A stretch of 64,000 nucleotides of DNA from Clostridium sp. JN-9. GTDB lineage: Bacteria > Bacillota > Clostridia > Clostridiales > Clostridiaceae. This document shows positions 1 to 7,346 of the stretch, piece after piece; position 1 is the stretch's first letter, and each line of letters opens with the position of its first letter. The position numbers and the translations under genes are program-made. Below the pieces are notes generated by a model, which saw only the letters and a list, made by a program, of their open reading frames with translations, ran no database searches and was not told the origin of the DNA. The DNA is taken from the NCBI RefSeq assembly GCF_004103695.1, contig NZ_CP035280.1:2418001-2482000 (forward strand). Reading direction: 5' to 3'.

Positions 1-303
1 ATAATCAAACATCTTGCGGCGTAGCTCCCCTTGTTGTGTAGCCGTTCCCAACGATTTGACATCAATTAATTCTTCAGACCCATCAAGATGATATATAAGA
101 AAATCCGGAGTATAGGTTGTAGCTCTATAGCTTTTACCACACTTTTTAAATTTAGAAATTAACTCATATTTAGGCTGTAACTCAAAATTTAAAATTTTGT
201 CTTTAGCTTTTAAACCCTTGAGATACTCATAATATTTAGCCTCATCTTTGCTTTGAAATTTTATGCCATCAACGGTAATCCAATCGTTTCTATATTTACT
301 CAT
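1..303 (-). CDS. DUF1064-type phage nuclease (3' end beyond window)
   Basis: The visible 101 codons start MSKYRNDWITVDG and run off the left edge, so the product is incomplete. A PD-(D/E)XK-like core is readable: TPDFLIYHLDG followed about ten residues later by ELIDVKSL. That is the P-D...E-x-D-V-K arrangement of DUF1064 phage proteins, a family usually found near replication and Holliday-junction-resolvase-type genes. The predicted role is cleavage of branched or phage DNA, inferred from family only. The start codon overlaps the 3' end of the upstream HNH gene by 8 bases, so the two are probably translationally coupled in the leftward early operon of the prophage. Confidence 0.7.
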   Translation of the reverse strand, partial: MSKYRNDWITVDGIKFQSKDEAKYYEYLKGLKAKDKILNFELQPKYELISKFKKCGKSYRATTYTPDFLIYHLDGSEELIDVKSLGTATQQGELRRKMFDY

Positions 304-679
304 ATAGCCTTCCCCCCATTAGCCTGCGAATTATTTCATCTTTTGAATATCCCTCCGGATAAATCCTGAACCTTCTGAATATTTTATCTGCCTGTTTTTT
401 ACTGAGTCCTATTAGTTTTCTTATTTCATCCTCTGAATAAAATTCTTTATCCAGGAGAGCTTCAAGTTTCCTTTGAAGCTCAATCTTATAACTTAAATCA
501 GTCCTCCTGCAGCAATGTGGGCCTTTGTCCCCTTTATGGTCCTCAAAACAGAGATATTTGAAATTTAGAGGGAAGTCCAGGCCTAATTGAGAACGAAAGA
601 TAATATGATGACGTTCCACATTAGGGTTCCCACAGGCTTCACACTCTTCCAATGTTTCGCACCTCGATTTCAATAACAC
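296..679 (-). CDS. HNH-type nuclease-like phage protein
   Basis: A protein of up to 127 aa. Near the N-terminus it has a zinc-knuckle/HNH pattern: CEACG, then ERHHII, then N and H further on (LNFKYLCFEDH) and a second Cys pair (HCC). This resembles small HNH proteins carried in phage replication regions. The C-terminal half is helical and charged (KKQADKIFRRFR) and may bind DNA. The longest reading starts at a GTG with no usable ribosome binding site; a TTG at 652 sits 9 bases behind GAGG and may be the true start. The gene overlaps the MazG-like gene upstream. Nuclease activity is inferred from the motif alone. Confidence 0.5.
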   Translation of the reverse strand: MLLKSRCETLEECEACGNPNVERHHIIFRSQLGLDFPLNFKYLCFEDHKGDKGPHCCRRTDLSYKIELQRKLEALLDKEFYSEDEIRKLIGLSKKQADKIFRRFRIYPEGYSKDEIIRRLMGGRLYE

Positions 680-932
680 CCTTAGGTTTCAATCCTCTAT
701 CTATTAATTTTTTCTCATGCCTTAAAAATACTTGGCTTATATCAATTCCATTAAGCTGTAGCTTGTCCAAAATTCCTATACAAACTTGGATTATATCTAA
801 TGCTTCCTCTGCTATGTTTGCTAGATCCTTTTCATTAATACCTTTAACAAGTTCGCAAGTTTCTTCACACAGCTTATATTTATGTTTTAACCAATTATAA
901 TCTCTATCTAAAACCATTAATTTAGACTTCAT
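639..932 (-). CDS. MazG-like nucleotide pyrophosphohydrolase
   Basis: A 97-aa all-helical protein with the MazG/dUTPase-superfamily metal-binding pattern: EETCELVKG, then about ten residues later AEEALDIIQ, giving the E-E-x-x-E...E-x-x-D layout. Family members hydrolyse (d)NTPs to monophosphates, and phages use them to shape nucleotide pools or blunt (p)ppGpp signalling; which applies here cannot be read from sequence. A textbook AGGAGG precedes the ATG by 7 bases. The gene is packed between a 49-aa small ORF upstream and the HNH gene downstream, overlapping both, so it belongs to the same early transcript. Confidence 0.65.
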   Translation of the reverse strand: MKSKLMVLDRDYNWLKHKYKLCEETCELVKGINEKDLANIAEEALDIIQVCIGILDKLQLNGIDISQVFLRHEKKLIDRGLKPKGVIEIEVRNIGRV

Positions 933-1071
933 TCCTAAACCTCCTAACGCTCTGCATTGACCATTCTCTTAACTTAATAATCATCCTAGTAAATTTTTCT
1001 TTTTGTCTGTCATTAGAAGAATTTATTTTAGAATTTACTTTTAAGTTAAACTCTATATAGTTAATAACCAT
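922..1071 (-). CDS. small phage ORF, 49 aa, unknown
   Basis: I do not recognise this one. It begins MVINYIEFNLK and ends RRFRNEV, is basic and probably helical. Support comes from packing: its start overlaps the stop of the 42-aa ORF upstream by 11 bases, its 3' end overlaps the MazG start, and an AAAAGG lies just before the ATG. It fills what would otherwise be a gap in a tightly overlapping operon. It could be a non-coding stretch that happens to be open. Confidence 0.4.
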   Translation of the reverse strand: MVINYIEFNLKVNSKINSSNDRQKEKFTRMIIKLREWSMQSVRRFRNEV

Positions 1072-1189
1072 TCTTATCAATCCTTTTTATATTTTCTTCT
1101 TTCACCATATCGATTGCTTTCTGTAGGCTCATACCGTTTTCCCACAGTTTTAGTATGAGCTCTACTAATTCATAAATATTATTTTTCAT
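1061..1189 (-). CDS. small phage ORF, 42 aa, unknown
   Basis: Unrecognised 42-aa ORF starting MKNNIYELVELILKLWENG. The N-terminal half looks like an amphipathic helix and the rest (MSLQKAIDMVKEENIKR) is also helical. Its ATG lies 11 bases inside the end of the 83-aa gene upstream, and it overlaps the next small ORF, the same coupling style as the rest of this operon. The Shine-Dalgarno is weak (GGA), consistent with translational coupling rather than independent initiation. Confidence 0.4.
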   Translation of the reverse strand: MKNNIYELVELILKLWENGMSLQKAIDMVKEENIKRIDKNGY

Positions 1190-1430
1190 CTAGTATATCC
1201 GAAAGTTTTAACGCTTCTACTGCCTTTCTTCTATATGAGTTAATCTTTGATTCTAAAGCTTCATTGTCCCTGAATTCTGCATAAACTACCATGCCACATA
1301 ATGTACCTTCCAGTGCTTTTTTTAATCTGTCCCTATCATCTTTAACTTCTATATAAGCTTTTTCAAGTTTCTCATTTTCCTTTCGTTTAAGATATTTTAA
1401 CTTAAGATATTTCAAAAAGTTCTTTCCCAT
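1179..1430 (-). CDS. hypothetical phage protein, 83 aa, coiled-coil-like
   Basis: Not recognised. The sequence is strongly charged and helical from end to end (LKYLKRKENEKLEKAYIEV, then DRDRLKKALEG), suggesting a short coiled coil, with one Cys in the middle. It sits directly downstream of the DnaC-like loader gene (11 bases apart) with an AGGAGG-type site, so it is co-transcribed with the replication genes. No function is proposed. Confidence 0.5.
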   Translation of the reverse strand: MGKNFLKYLKLKYLKRKENEKLEKAYIEVKDDRDRLKKALEGTLCGMVVYAEFRDNEALESKINSYRRKAVEALKLSDILDEK

Positions 1431-1441
1431 GGAACTCCCTC

Positions 1442-2320
1442 CTATTTAAACAATAAGTTTGTTAAATCTTCGTTTTCTTTTTTGGATATTATTGACCTTA
1501 TACTTTCATCAGGAAGATATATTGGAACCGCCATTTTCTCAATTCTGTTCTTAATTCTGTCATCATGCTTAAGCTCTTCAATCTTTCCGTTGGAAGTAAA
1601 TAAGGTTACTTTTTGTCTAGTCATCCTATAATCAAGTATTGAGTAAAATATTTCGTTGACCCAATCACTCTCTTTTTCTACCCCTATATCATCTAAAATC
1701 AAGCATTGAACTCCTCGTATTGCTTCAATTAAATCGGATTGTGTAAACTCCGATTTTTTATCATAGCTCTTTTTTATTTCTGCTAATAAATCTATTGTTG
1801 TAGTAAACTTTACTCCTGCTTTCTTGGAAGTCATTAAGGCATTCCCAATGCTTACAGCTAACCTTGTTTTACCGGATCCTTTTACATAGCTGTAAAAATA
1901 CAATCCTTTTCCTCTCTCTTGGAATTCTTCAAAATTCTTAACAAAGTTTACTGCAGCTTTTTTAGCTCTTGCAGCTCTAGCCTGTGAAACTTCATTCTTA
2001 TACCAGTCAATCCTAAAGGAATTCACTGTAAGGCCTTTAAATTCATCAGGAATATTAGCAAAGTTTAATCGTTTCTGCATAAGCATTTCATCTCTGCACC
2101 TGCAATATCTTCCGTAACTTTCTCCTGTCTTTTCATTGACTACAAAGCTCATTCCAGAACCGTCACATTCACCATAAGGGCAATTAGAAGTCGCATTCAG
2201 TATCTTGAATGTCTCCATCTTTAATGAGTCCGTTTTCCCTTGCGATTTCTTCAAGTCGTAAAGTTTCTTTGCTTGGTCCTGAGGTATAATTTTTTCTATC
2301 AGGTTTTCCATTGACTCCAC
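1442..2320 (-). CDS. DnaC/DnaI-like replicative helicase loader
   Basis: AAA+ ATPase of about 292 aa. Walker A is YVKGSGKTRL in mid-protein and Walker B is CLILDDIG some 75 residues later, followed by a sensor-like TLFTSNG. N-terminal to the ATPase is a Cys cluster (NCPYGEC ... YCRCRDE) that probably binds zinc, as in phage DnaC/IstB-type loaders. The family delivers the replicative DnaB helicase onto DNA opened by the initiator. The longer in-frame start at 2350 has no Shine-Dalgarno; the GTG at 2320 lies 9 bases behind AGGAGG and is preferred, while ATG at 2311 is further away. The gene starts well inside the initiator gene upstream (about 137 bases overlap). Confidence 0.85.
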   Translation of the reverse strand: MESMENLIEKIIPQDQAKKLYDLKKSQGKTDSLKMETFKILNATSNCPYGECDGSGMSFVVNEKTGESYGRYCRCRDEMLMQKRLNFANIPDEFKGLTVNSFRIDWYKNEVSQARAARAKKAAVNFVKNFEEFQERGKGLYFYSYVKGSGKTRLAVSIGNALMTSKKAGVKFTTTIDLLAEIKKSYDKKSEFTQSDLIEAIRGVQCLILDDIGVEKESDWVNEIFYSILDYRMTRQKVTLFTSNGKIEELKHDDRIKNRIEKMAVPIYLPDESIRSIISKKENEDLTNLLFK

Positions 2321-2993
2321 TCTTTTTTTCCTCCTTTGATGTCCTGCCATCAGCTTTCCAATTCCTTAATATGCCTTCAACATATCCGAACTTATATCTA
2401 TTTTGCCTTACCGCTTCTTTCATGGCATCCAATACCCACTTTTTTGTATATATCTCAACATCTGCATCAATTAGCTCTATAAGTGTTGCATTTAAAAATC
2501 CAAAACCGCTTTGTTCATATAAGGTATACACATCTTTGTTAGGTAGTTCCTTACTACTACAGATAGTATTGTTATTAATAGAACTGTTAATAGTAATACT
2601 GTTACTATTACTACCCTCATTTTGAAAGCTTTCATTTTGAAAGCTTTCATTTTGAACACTTTCAAATCGACTGTGTTCAATAGGTTCAGCTACTATTTGA
2701 TATATATTTTTTTCTCGTCTATTGCCATTCCTTTGTTTTAATATGCTGATATATCCTTTATCTGTTAGCTCTTTTCTAAATTTATAAAATCTCTTATCAC
2801 CCATCTTAAGCTCATGCATCATTAACTCTGCACTTGGGAAAGCTGTAGTACCTGAACCTGCAAAACTGCATATATACGCATATATTGCTTTTGCTTCAGG
2901 ACTTAAGTCTTTATCTCTCATAACTAACTTAGCTACAATGCCATAACCTTCTTTATATACAGACCTTTTCCCAAAATTCAGCTGATCGCTCAT
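2184..2993 (-). CDS. phage replisome organizer, DnaD-like domain
   Basis: Protein of 269 aa with two parts. Residues 1-100 form a winged-helix region (LSPEAKAIYAYICSFAG ... FYKFRKELTDKGYI), typical of phage replication initiators that bind the origin. A low-complexity linker with QNESF repeats and an Asn/Ser run follows. The C-terminal part (about 150-215) fits a DnaD/DnaB_2 domain with the YVEGILRNW signature that contacts the helicase loader. The next gene is exactly such a loader, so the pair likely starts prophage replication. The linker DNA carries three 15-bp tandem repeats, listed separately, which may be the origin. No own terminator is seen before it. Confidence 0.8.
   Translation of the reverse strand: MSDQLNFGKRSVYKEGYGIVAKLVMRDKDLSPEAKAIYAYICSFAGSGTTAFPSAELMMHELKMGDKRFYKFRKELTDKGYISILKQRNGNRREKNIYQIVAEPIEHSRFESVQNESFQNESFQNEGSNSNSITINSSINNNTICSSKELPNKDVYTLYEQSGFGFLNATLIELIDADVEIYTKKWVLDAMKEAVRQNRYKFGYVEGILRNWKADGRTSKEEKKSGVNGKPDRKNYTSGPSKETLRLEEIARENGLIKDGDIQDTECDF
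2618..2662. repeat. three 15-bp tandem iterons inside the initiator gene
   Basis: Three head-to-tail copies of a unit CATTTTGAAAGCTTT (the third diverges to CATTTTGAACACTTT) lie at 2618, 2633 and 2648. Each of the first two contains the perfect 12-bp palindrome TGAAAGCTTTCA. Phages such as lambda place origin iterons inside the initiator gene (lambda O), so this is a good candidate origin. The repeat also encodes the QNESF peptide repeat, so selection on protein is an alternative explanation. Confidence 0.6.
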
Positions 2994-3125
2994 TTAATCA
3001 TCTCCTTTACTGGAGCTAATCCATCCCATCTCCCTGGTATAAAATTCTATTTACTGCATATAATAAATAATGGTGGAATATAAAATAAGCTTATATAAGG
3101 TTTTATACTCCGTGATATAATGGTG

Positions 3126-3195
3126 GTGGGTACTTTGCCGAGTACTCACCGGTACAACTAAATATTTTCAATGTTGACCCCTTTGCCGAGGGGTC
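3126..3195. other. pair of hairpins with the same loop
   Basis: Two stem-loops stand upstream of the initiator gene, in the otherwise empty 3000-3198 gap. The first has stems 3126-3134 and 3141-3149 (9 bp, one G-T pair); the second has stems 3176-3182 and 3189-3195 (7 bp, GACCCCT/AGGGGTC). Stems differ but both enclose the loop TTGCCG within the shared 10-mer CTTTGCCGAG. Neither has a T-tract, so simple terminators are unlikely. Confidence 0.6.
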
Positions 3196-3198
3196 TCA

Positions 3199-3405
3199 TT
3201 ACTCATCTTCTGAGTGCATTCTTTTAAGCTCTTCCAAATCTTCATCTGTTTTGAAAATTAATTTATCATCTTCCTGGTTGTATTCAATGCCAGTGATAAA
3301 GTATTCCGGATTTTCGGCATCATACACCTTTAAGCTATTTTTGTTCAAAGCTTGTATTTGCGAATTGATGCCTTCAATTAAACTATTAAATGCTGGGTTT
3401 GCCAT
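3199..3405 (-). CDS. small acidic phage protein, 68 aa, unknown
   Basis: Unrecognised. It begins MANPAFNSLIEGINSQIQALN, with a short amphipathic N-terminal helix, and ends in a strongly acidic tail (DEDLEELKRMHSEDE). The start is fixed by AAGGAGGTGAAAC directly before the ATG at 3405; a longer in-frame start would place this ribosome binding site inside the gene. The binding site itself overlaps the 3' end of the UvrD gene, so the two are coupled. A position next to helicase and initiator suggests an accessory replication factor, which is inference only. Confidence 0.55.
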   Translation of the reverse strand: MANPAFNSLIEGINSQIQALNKNSLKVYDAENPEYFITGIEYNQEDDKLIFKTDEDLEELKRMHSEDE

Positions 3406-3419
3406 AGTTTCACCTCCTT

Positions 3420-5213
3420 TCAAAGACTTAGTTCATTAATAAACTGACTTTCCTTCGCTAAAACTTCCCTATTCCCCCATCCTAATGCCTTCTTTGACCT
3501 GCTTAGGTATAATCTATCCTTTGCTCTTGTAATCGCTACATAGAAAAGCCTACGCTCTTCTTCAAGGTCTCCACGCTTACTTGGGAAAACATCTTTATTC
3601 ATGCCAGCAACAAAGACTGTTTTAAATTCAAGCCCTTTTGAAGCATGAACTGTCATTATTTTTACTGCATCTCGTTCCTCAATAAGTTTTTCCTGAATAT
3701 CTTTTATATGGTTCCATTTTAAAAAGCTTGAAATATCAATATTTTCCCCTAATTCTATTTGATGGTTCTCCCATCTTTCTATTACATCTAACGCCAGTTC
3801 AAGGTCTTGAATTTTATTGTTTCTATGTTCCTCCAAATATTTTGTATTTAACCCTATGGCATTTTGAACCATATAAAATACTTTAGAGGTATCTGAGTTT
3901 TCTTCTGTTATATAACTATGGATTTTATCTAATTGCTGCATAAATTCTTCAACTTCTTTTACATCTTCTAACGCTTCCATGAAACTAATACTTTTGTCTA
4001 CCATGTCCTTTTCAATTACTTGTATCTTTAAATCGCTTATACGCTTCGTAGGGAAGTTTATTATCTTTTTTAATGTTCTACTATCATTAGGATTTAAAAC
4101 AGTTTCTATGACGTTTAAAATCATTTTTACATCATATTTTTTTAATGGATCATCTTTGCTTGTTACAATCTGATAAGGTATATTAAAAGCTTTAAATGTT
4201 AAACTGAAAGGTTCCATTTGCTTATTTGTTCTAGTTAACACTGCATAGTCGCTATAATTTCCACCTTCAAGTATTTTTCCAGCTATTAAATTAACTTCAT
4301 TCATTACATTTTCAGCTTCTAAATACTCTATTTCAGGGCCATCCTTATGTGCCTTTAATACCTTTCTGGTTTGATTTTCATTATGTGCTATCAAACTATT
4401 AGCTGCTGTTACTATCTGTTCTGTGCTACGGTAATTATCCTCTAGCTTTATAACTTCACAACCAGGATAATACTTTGAAAAATTTATAATATACTCTGGT
4501 TTTGCTCCTCTCCAACCATAAATACTCTGAAAATCATCACCTACAACAAATAAATTACTTGGATTTAAAGCTTTTATAATCTGCATTTGAATATCATTTG
4601 TGTCCTGAAATTCATCAACAAATAAATATTCATACTGACTATGATAGTTTTGTTTGACCTCATTAAATTGTGTTAAAAGCTTCAGCGTTTCAGTTAATAA
4701 CATATCCATGTCTATTGCATTATTTCTTTTTAAGGTCCAGTGATATTCTTTAATAACCTGCTCTTCTTCTCCACAATCCAGTTCTCTTTGACCATCTAAA
4801 ATTAAAATAATATTTTTTGTTTTTGTATATTTACCATATTTAAATTCTTCAATTATCTTATCAATTATAGATTCTCTATCCTCCTGGTCATAAATAGTAA
4901 ATTCTTTTCCATAGCCAAGCAGATAGCCATATTCTTTAAGAACCTTAACGCAGAAAGCATGGAAAGTATTACAAAACAGTTTTTCACCTGCGGCGCCTAT
5001 TAATTTAATGACTCTCTCTTTCATTTCTTTACCTGCTAACCTTGTAAAGGTTAAAGCTAACATGCTGCTGCAACCTATTCTGTTATTGTACAAATGAGCA
5101 ATCCTATTAGTTAAAGTACTTGTTTTGCCTGTTCCTGCGCCTGCTAAACAAAGAATAACTTTGCTTTCACTTTCAACTGCTTTTCTTTGCGATTCATTAA
5201 GCTGACTGTTCAT
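3420..5213 (-). CDS. UvrD/PcrA-type superfamily 1 DNA helicase
   Basis: 597 aa with nearly the full SF1A motif set: Q-motif LNESQRKAV, motif I AGAGTGKT, motif II FVDEFQDTN, motif III GDDFQSIYGWRG, motif IV LEDNYRST, motif V MTVHASKGLEFK and motif VI EERRLFYVAITRAK. It is shorter than housekeeping PcrA/UvrD (about 720-740 aa), lacking the long C-terminal extension. It should unwind DNA 3' to 5' during phage replication, recombination or repair. Its start overlaps the end of the SMC-like ATPase gene by 17 bases, implying coordinated production; the two plus the 465-aa protein upstream look like one recombination module. Confidence 0.9.
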   Translation of the reverse strand: MNSQLNESQRKAVESESKVILCLAGAGTGKTSTLTNRIAHLYNNRIGCSSMLALTFTRLAGKEMKERVIKLIGAAGEKLFCNTFHAFCVKVLKEYGYLLGYGKEFTIYDQEDRESIIDKIIEEFKYGKYTKTKNIILILDGQRELDCGEEEQVIKEYHWTLKRNNAIDMDMLLTETLKLLTQFNEVKQNYHSQYEYLFVDEFQDTNDIQMQIIKALNPSNLFVVGDDFQSIYGWRGAKPEYIINFSKYYPGCEVIKLEDNYRSTEQIVTAANSLIAHNENQTRKVLKAHKDGPEIEYLEAENVMNEVNLIAGKILEGGNYSDYAVLTRTNKQMEPFSLTFKAFNIPYQIVTSKDDPLKKYDVKMILNVIETVLNPNDSRTLKKIINFPTKRISDLKIQVIEKDMVDKSISFMEALEDVKEVEEFMQQLDKIHSYITEENSDTSKVFYMVQNAIGLNTKYLEEHRNNKIQDLELALDVIERWENHQIELGENIDISSFLKWNHIKDIQEKLIEERDAVKIMTVHASKGLEFKTVFVAGMNKDVFPSKRGDLEEERRLFYVAITRAKDRLYLSRSKKALGWGNREVLAKESQFINELSL

Positions 5214-7344
5214 TTTCTACACCTGCCTCATCCAAATTCCATACTTTAAAACCTTCTACTTCACTTACGTCCACAACACCCGAAAGAATTATATTGTCTA
5301 ATTTATCACTTATTTTATTTAATCCATCTATAACCTTAGGGAAGTTTTTGCTGTCCAAATTTTCAATGTTATCTATTGCAAGTATTTTGCATTTTGGGTT
5401 TGATTTTTCTATAAATGTTATAAGTATTGCAATTAGTAACATCAACTGTTGCCCTGTAGAAAGCGCATCAAAATTTCTTTTATCTCCAAAATCATTCTTC
5501 CAACCAAATTGGAATATCTCTTTTCCACCTTCACTTTCTGTCGAAAAGTAGAATTCGTGATTTATTCCCATGGCGTTTAAATTTAATTGAATATCATTTT
5601 GGATAGGCTCTAATGTTTCTTTCATAAGTTTCCCCTGAAGTCCTTTTGCCCCTAAAGCTTCATCAATGCTTTTAAAGTTTATATAGTTATACTCTGCGGT
5701 TTTACTATCTATCATTGATGATTTTAAATTAGATAAAGTTGTTTTTGCTTTCTCCTGCTCATCTATTTTTTCATTTAAAGTTTTTGTGTTTAATCTAATG
5801 CTTTCACATTGTTTCTCTAAAACATCTAAAGGGGCGATAGCTTCTATTGGTTCATTTTGAAGTTTACTTAACTCCTCATTTAATCTAGCTATTTTCTCAG
5901 CTTTAAGGGTATCAAATGATTTAGCTTCATTAAGAGACTTTTCAAGAGTATTTATGTCTGCAGTTATCGAATTATTTGTTCTATTTGCTTGTACTTCCTC
6001 ATTCTCTAAAGCCTTTTTATCAGCTTCAAGCTTCTTATATCTTTCATTGAAGGCTATATCCTTGCCATTTAATTCTTTGTATGTGTCAGCAAGTATTTGC
6101 TTTTGGACAGTAAGGGTCTTTATTTTTCCCTCTGTATATTCAATAAACTTACTAAAATCCTTATTACAAGCTATTCTTTTATCCAATACACAGCAGTCTT
6201 TTACATTTTTTACCCTGTCTAGTGTCTCCTGATTTGCTTTAATTTGAGCTGCTAATTCAATGCCTTTTATCTTAACTTCGTCTTTATCCTTAATTATTGG
6301 CTCATCTTCATACTGAATTTTTAATATTTCATCATCTACAGTTTTAATTTTTTCTTTATTATCAACCGATTTAATACCAACTTTTAGATTCTTTATTTTA
6401 TTTTCAATTTCACCGGCATTTATAGAACATACTTTTAATTGCTCATCTGCTATAGCCTGCTTTAACTGCTCTATTTTCTTTAGCCTTGCATCAATATTCT
6501 TTTTCTTTTGGGTATCCTCGCTAATCTGCTTTTCAATAGTTATAAGCTTAGTTTGAAGCTCTTCCAACTGTTCTTTGTTGGCCTTAAGGTTTCTGTCTGT
6601 TTCAGTTAATTTATTTTTAAGTTCTCCTATTTTCTGTACAGCTGCAGCAGATCTCTTTTTTTCATCATTCCAGTAACTAAGCTTAGTTTTAGTCCAATCA
6701 ATCATGCTTTGCAGCCCCATTGAAATATCATACTTTTCAGGATATTCCTTAAGTACATCTGCTATTAGTTGCTCCATAATCTCAAATTGCTCCGGATTAT
6801 TAATTTCTAATTCAACGGTTAATAACTGTTTCTCAAGGTACTGCTTAGCTTTTTCTTTAGTCCAATCTTCGCTTTTAAACCCTGCCAAGTTATATATAAA
6901 CTCTCTTCTTTTACTATCAGATAAACTTAAAAATTCGTTAAAATCTAGCATCACAGGAAAACTGCCAAGTTCACTTAAAATCCTTGCTTCTTTTTCATTT
7001 ATTTTGCTTTCCCCTTTTGAAGGAGATACATTTAGGTCTTGTTGGATACTAATTTTTGTTGAGCCATCTTTTGATTTACTTACTTTTTTCTTAAATTCTC
7101 TAGTAAAATTAAAATCATTTGTGCCTAATCCAACCATCATATTGTCTGAGCTTGAAAGCTTAAATGTTTCATCTGACTTTTTACCTTTACCAGGTACATA
7201 TCCTAATAATGCTATGCCCAATGCCTGAAGTCTTGTTGTCTTGCCAATCCCATTAGAGCCTATAAGTATGTCTTTTCCTGTAAGCATCTGTGTGTTACTT
7301 TGGCCTTTAATATTTTTCAATAAAATACTTGATATCTTTACCAT
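5197..7344 (-). CDS. SMC/Rad50/SbcC-like AAA ATPase
   Basis: 715 aa. The N-terminal head has Walker A IGSNGIGKTT at about 28-37. Residues about 210-590 are coiled coil (repeated heptads such as LKANKEQLEELQTKLITIEK). In the middle is a Cys cluster (DCCVLDKRIACNKD) that could be a degenerate zinc-hook. The C-terminal head has the ABC signature ALSTGQQLML and Walker B ILAIDNIENLD. Rad50/SbcC partners normally pair with an Mre11/SbcD nuclease, and none is adjacent here; the neighbours are a UvrD helicase and the 465-aa protein. It probably works on DNA ends in phage recombination. Its ATG sits only 2 bases after the stop of the 465-aa gene. Confidence 0.85.
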   Translation of the reverse strand: MVKISSILLKNIKGQSNTQMLTGKDILIGSNGIGKTTRLQALGIALLGYVPGKGKKSDETFKLSSSDNMMVGLGTNDFNFTREFKKKVSKSKDGSTKISIQQDLNVSPSKGESKINEKEARILSELGSFPVMLDFNEFLSLSDSKRREFIYNLAGFKSEDWTKEKAKQYLEKQLLTVELEINNPEQFEIMEQLIADVLKEYPEKYDISMGLQSMIDWTKTKLSYWNDEKKRSAAAVQKIGELKNKLTETDRNLKANKEQLEELQTKLITIEKQISEDTQKKKNIDARLKKIEQLKQAIADEQLKVCSINAGEIENKIKNLKVGIKSVDNKEKIKTVDDEILKIQYEDEPIIKDKDEVKIKGIELAAQIKANQETLDRVKNVKDCCVLDKRIACNKDFSKFIEYTEGKIKTLTVQKQILADTYKELNGKDIAFNERYKKLEADKKALENEEVQANRTNNSITADINTLEKSLNEAKSFDTLKAEKIARLNEELSKLQNEPIEAIAPLDVLEKQCESIRLNTKTLNEKIDEQEKAKTTLSNLKSSMIDSKTAEYNYINFKSIDEALGAKGLQGKLMKETLEPIQNDIQLNLNAMGINHEFYFSTESEGGKEIFQFGWKNDFGDKRNFDALSTGQQLMLLIAILITFIEKSNPKCKILAIDNIENLDSKNFPKVIDGLNKISDKLDNIILSGVVDVSEVEGFKVWNLDEAGVENEQSA

Positions 7345-7346
7345 AA

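Noticed and set aside
2311-2625. 104-aa rightward ORF
   Set aside because: Antisense shadow of the DnaD-like and DnaC-like genes; no ribosome site.
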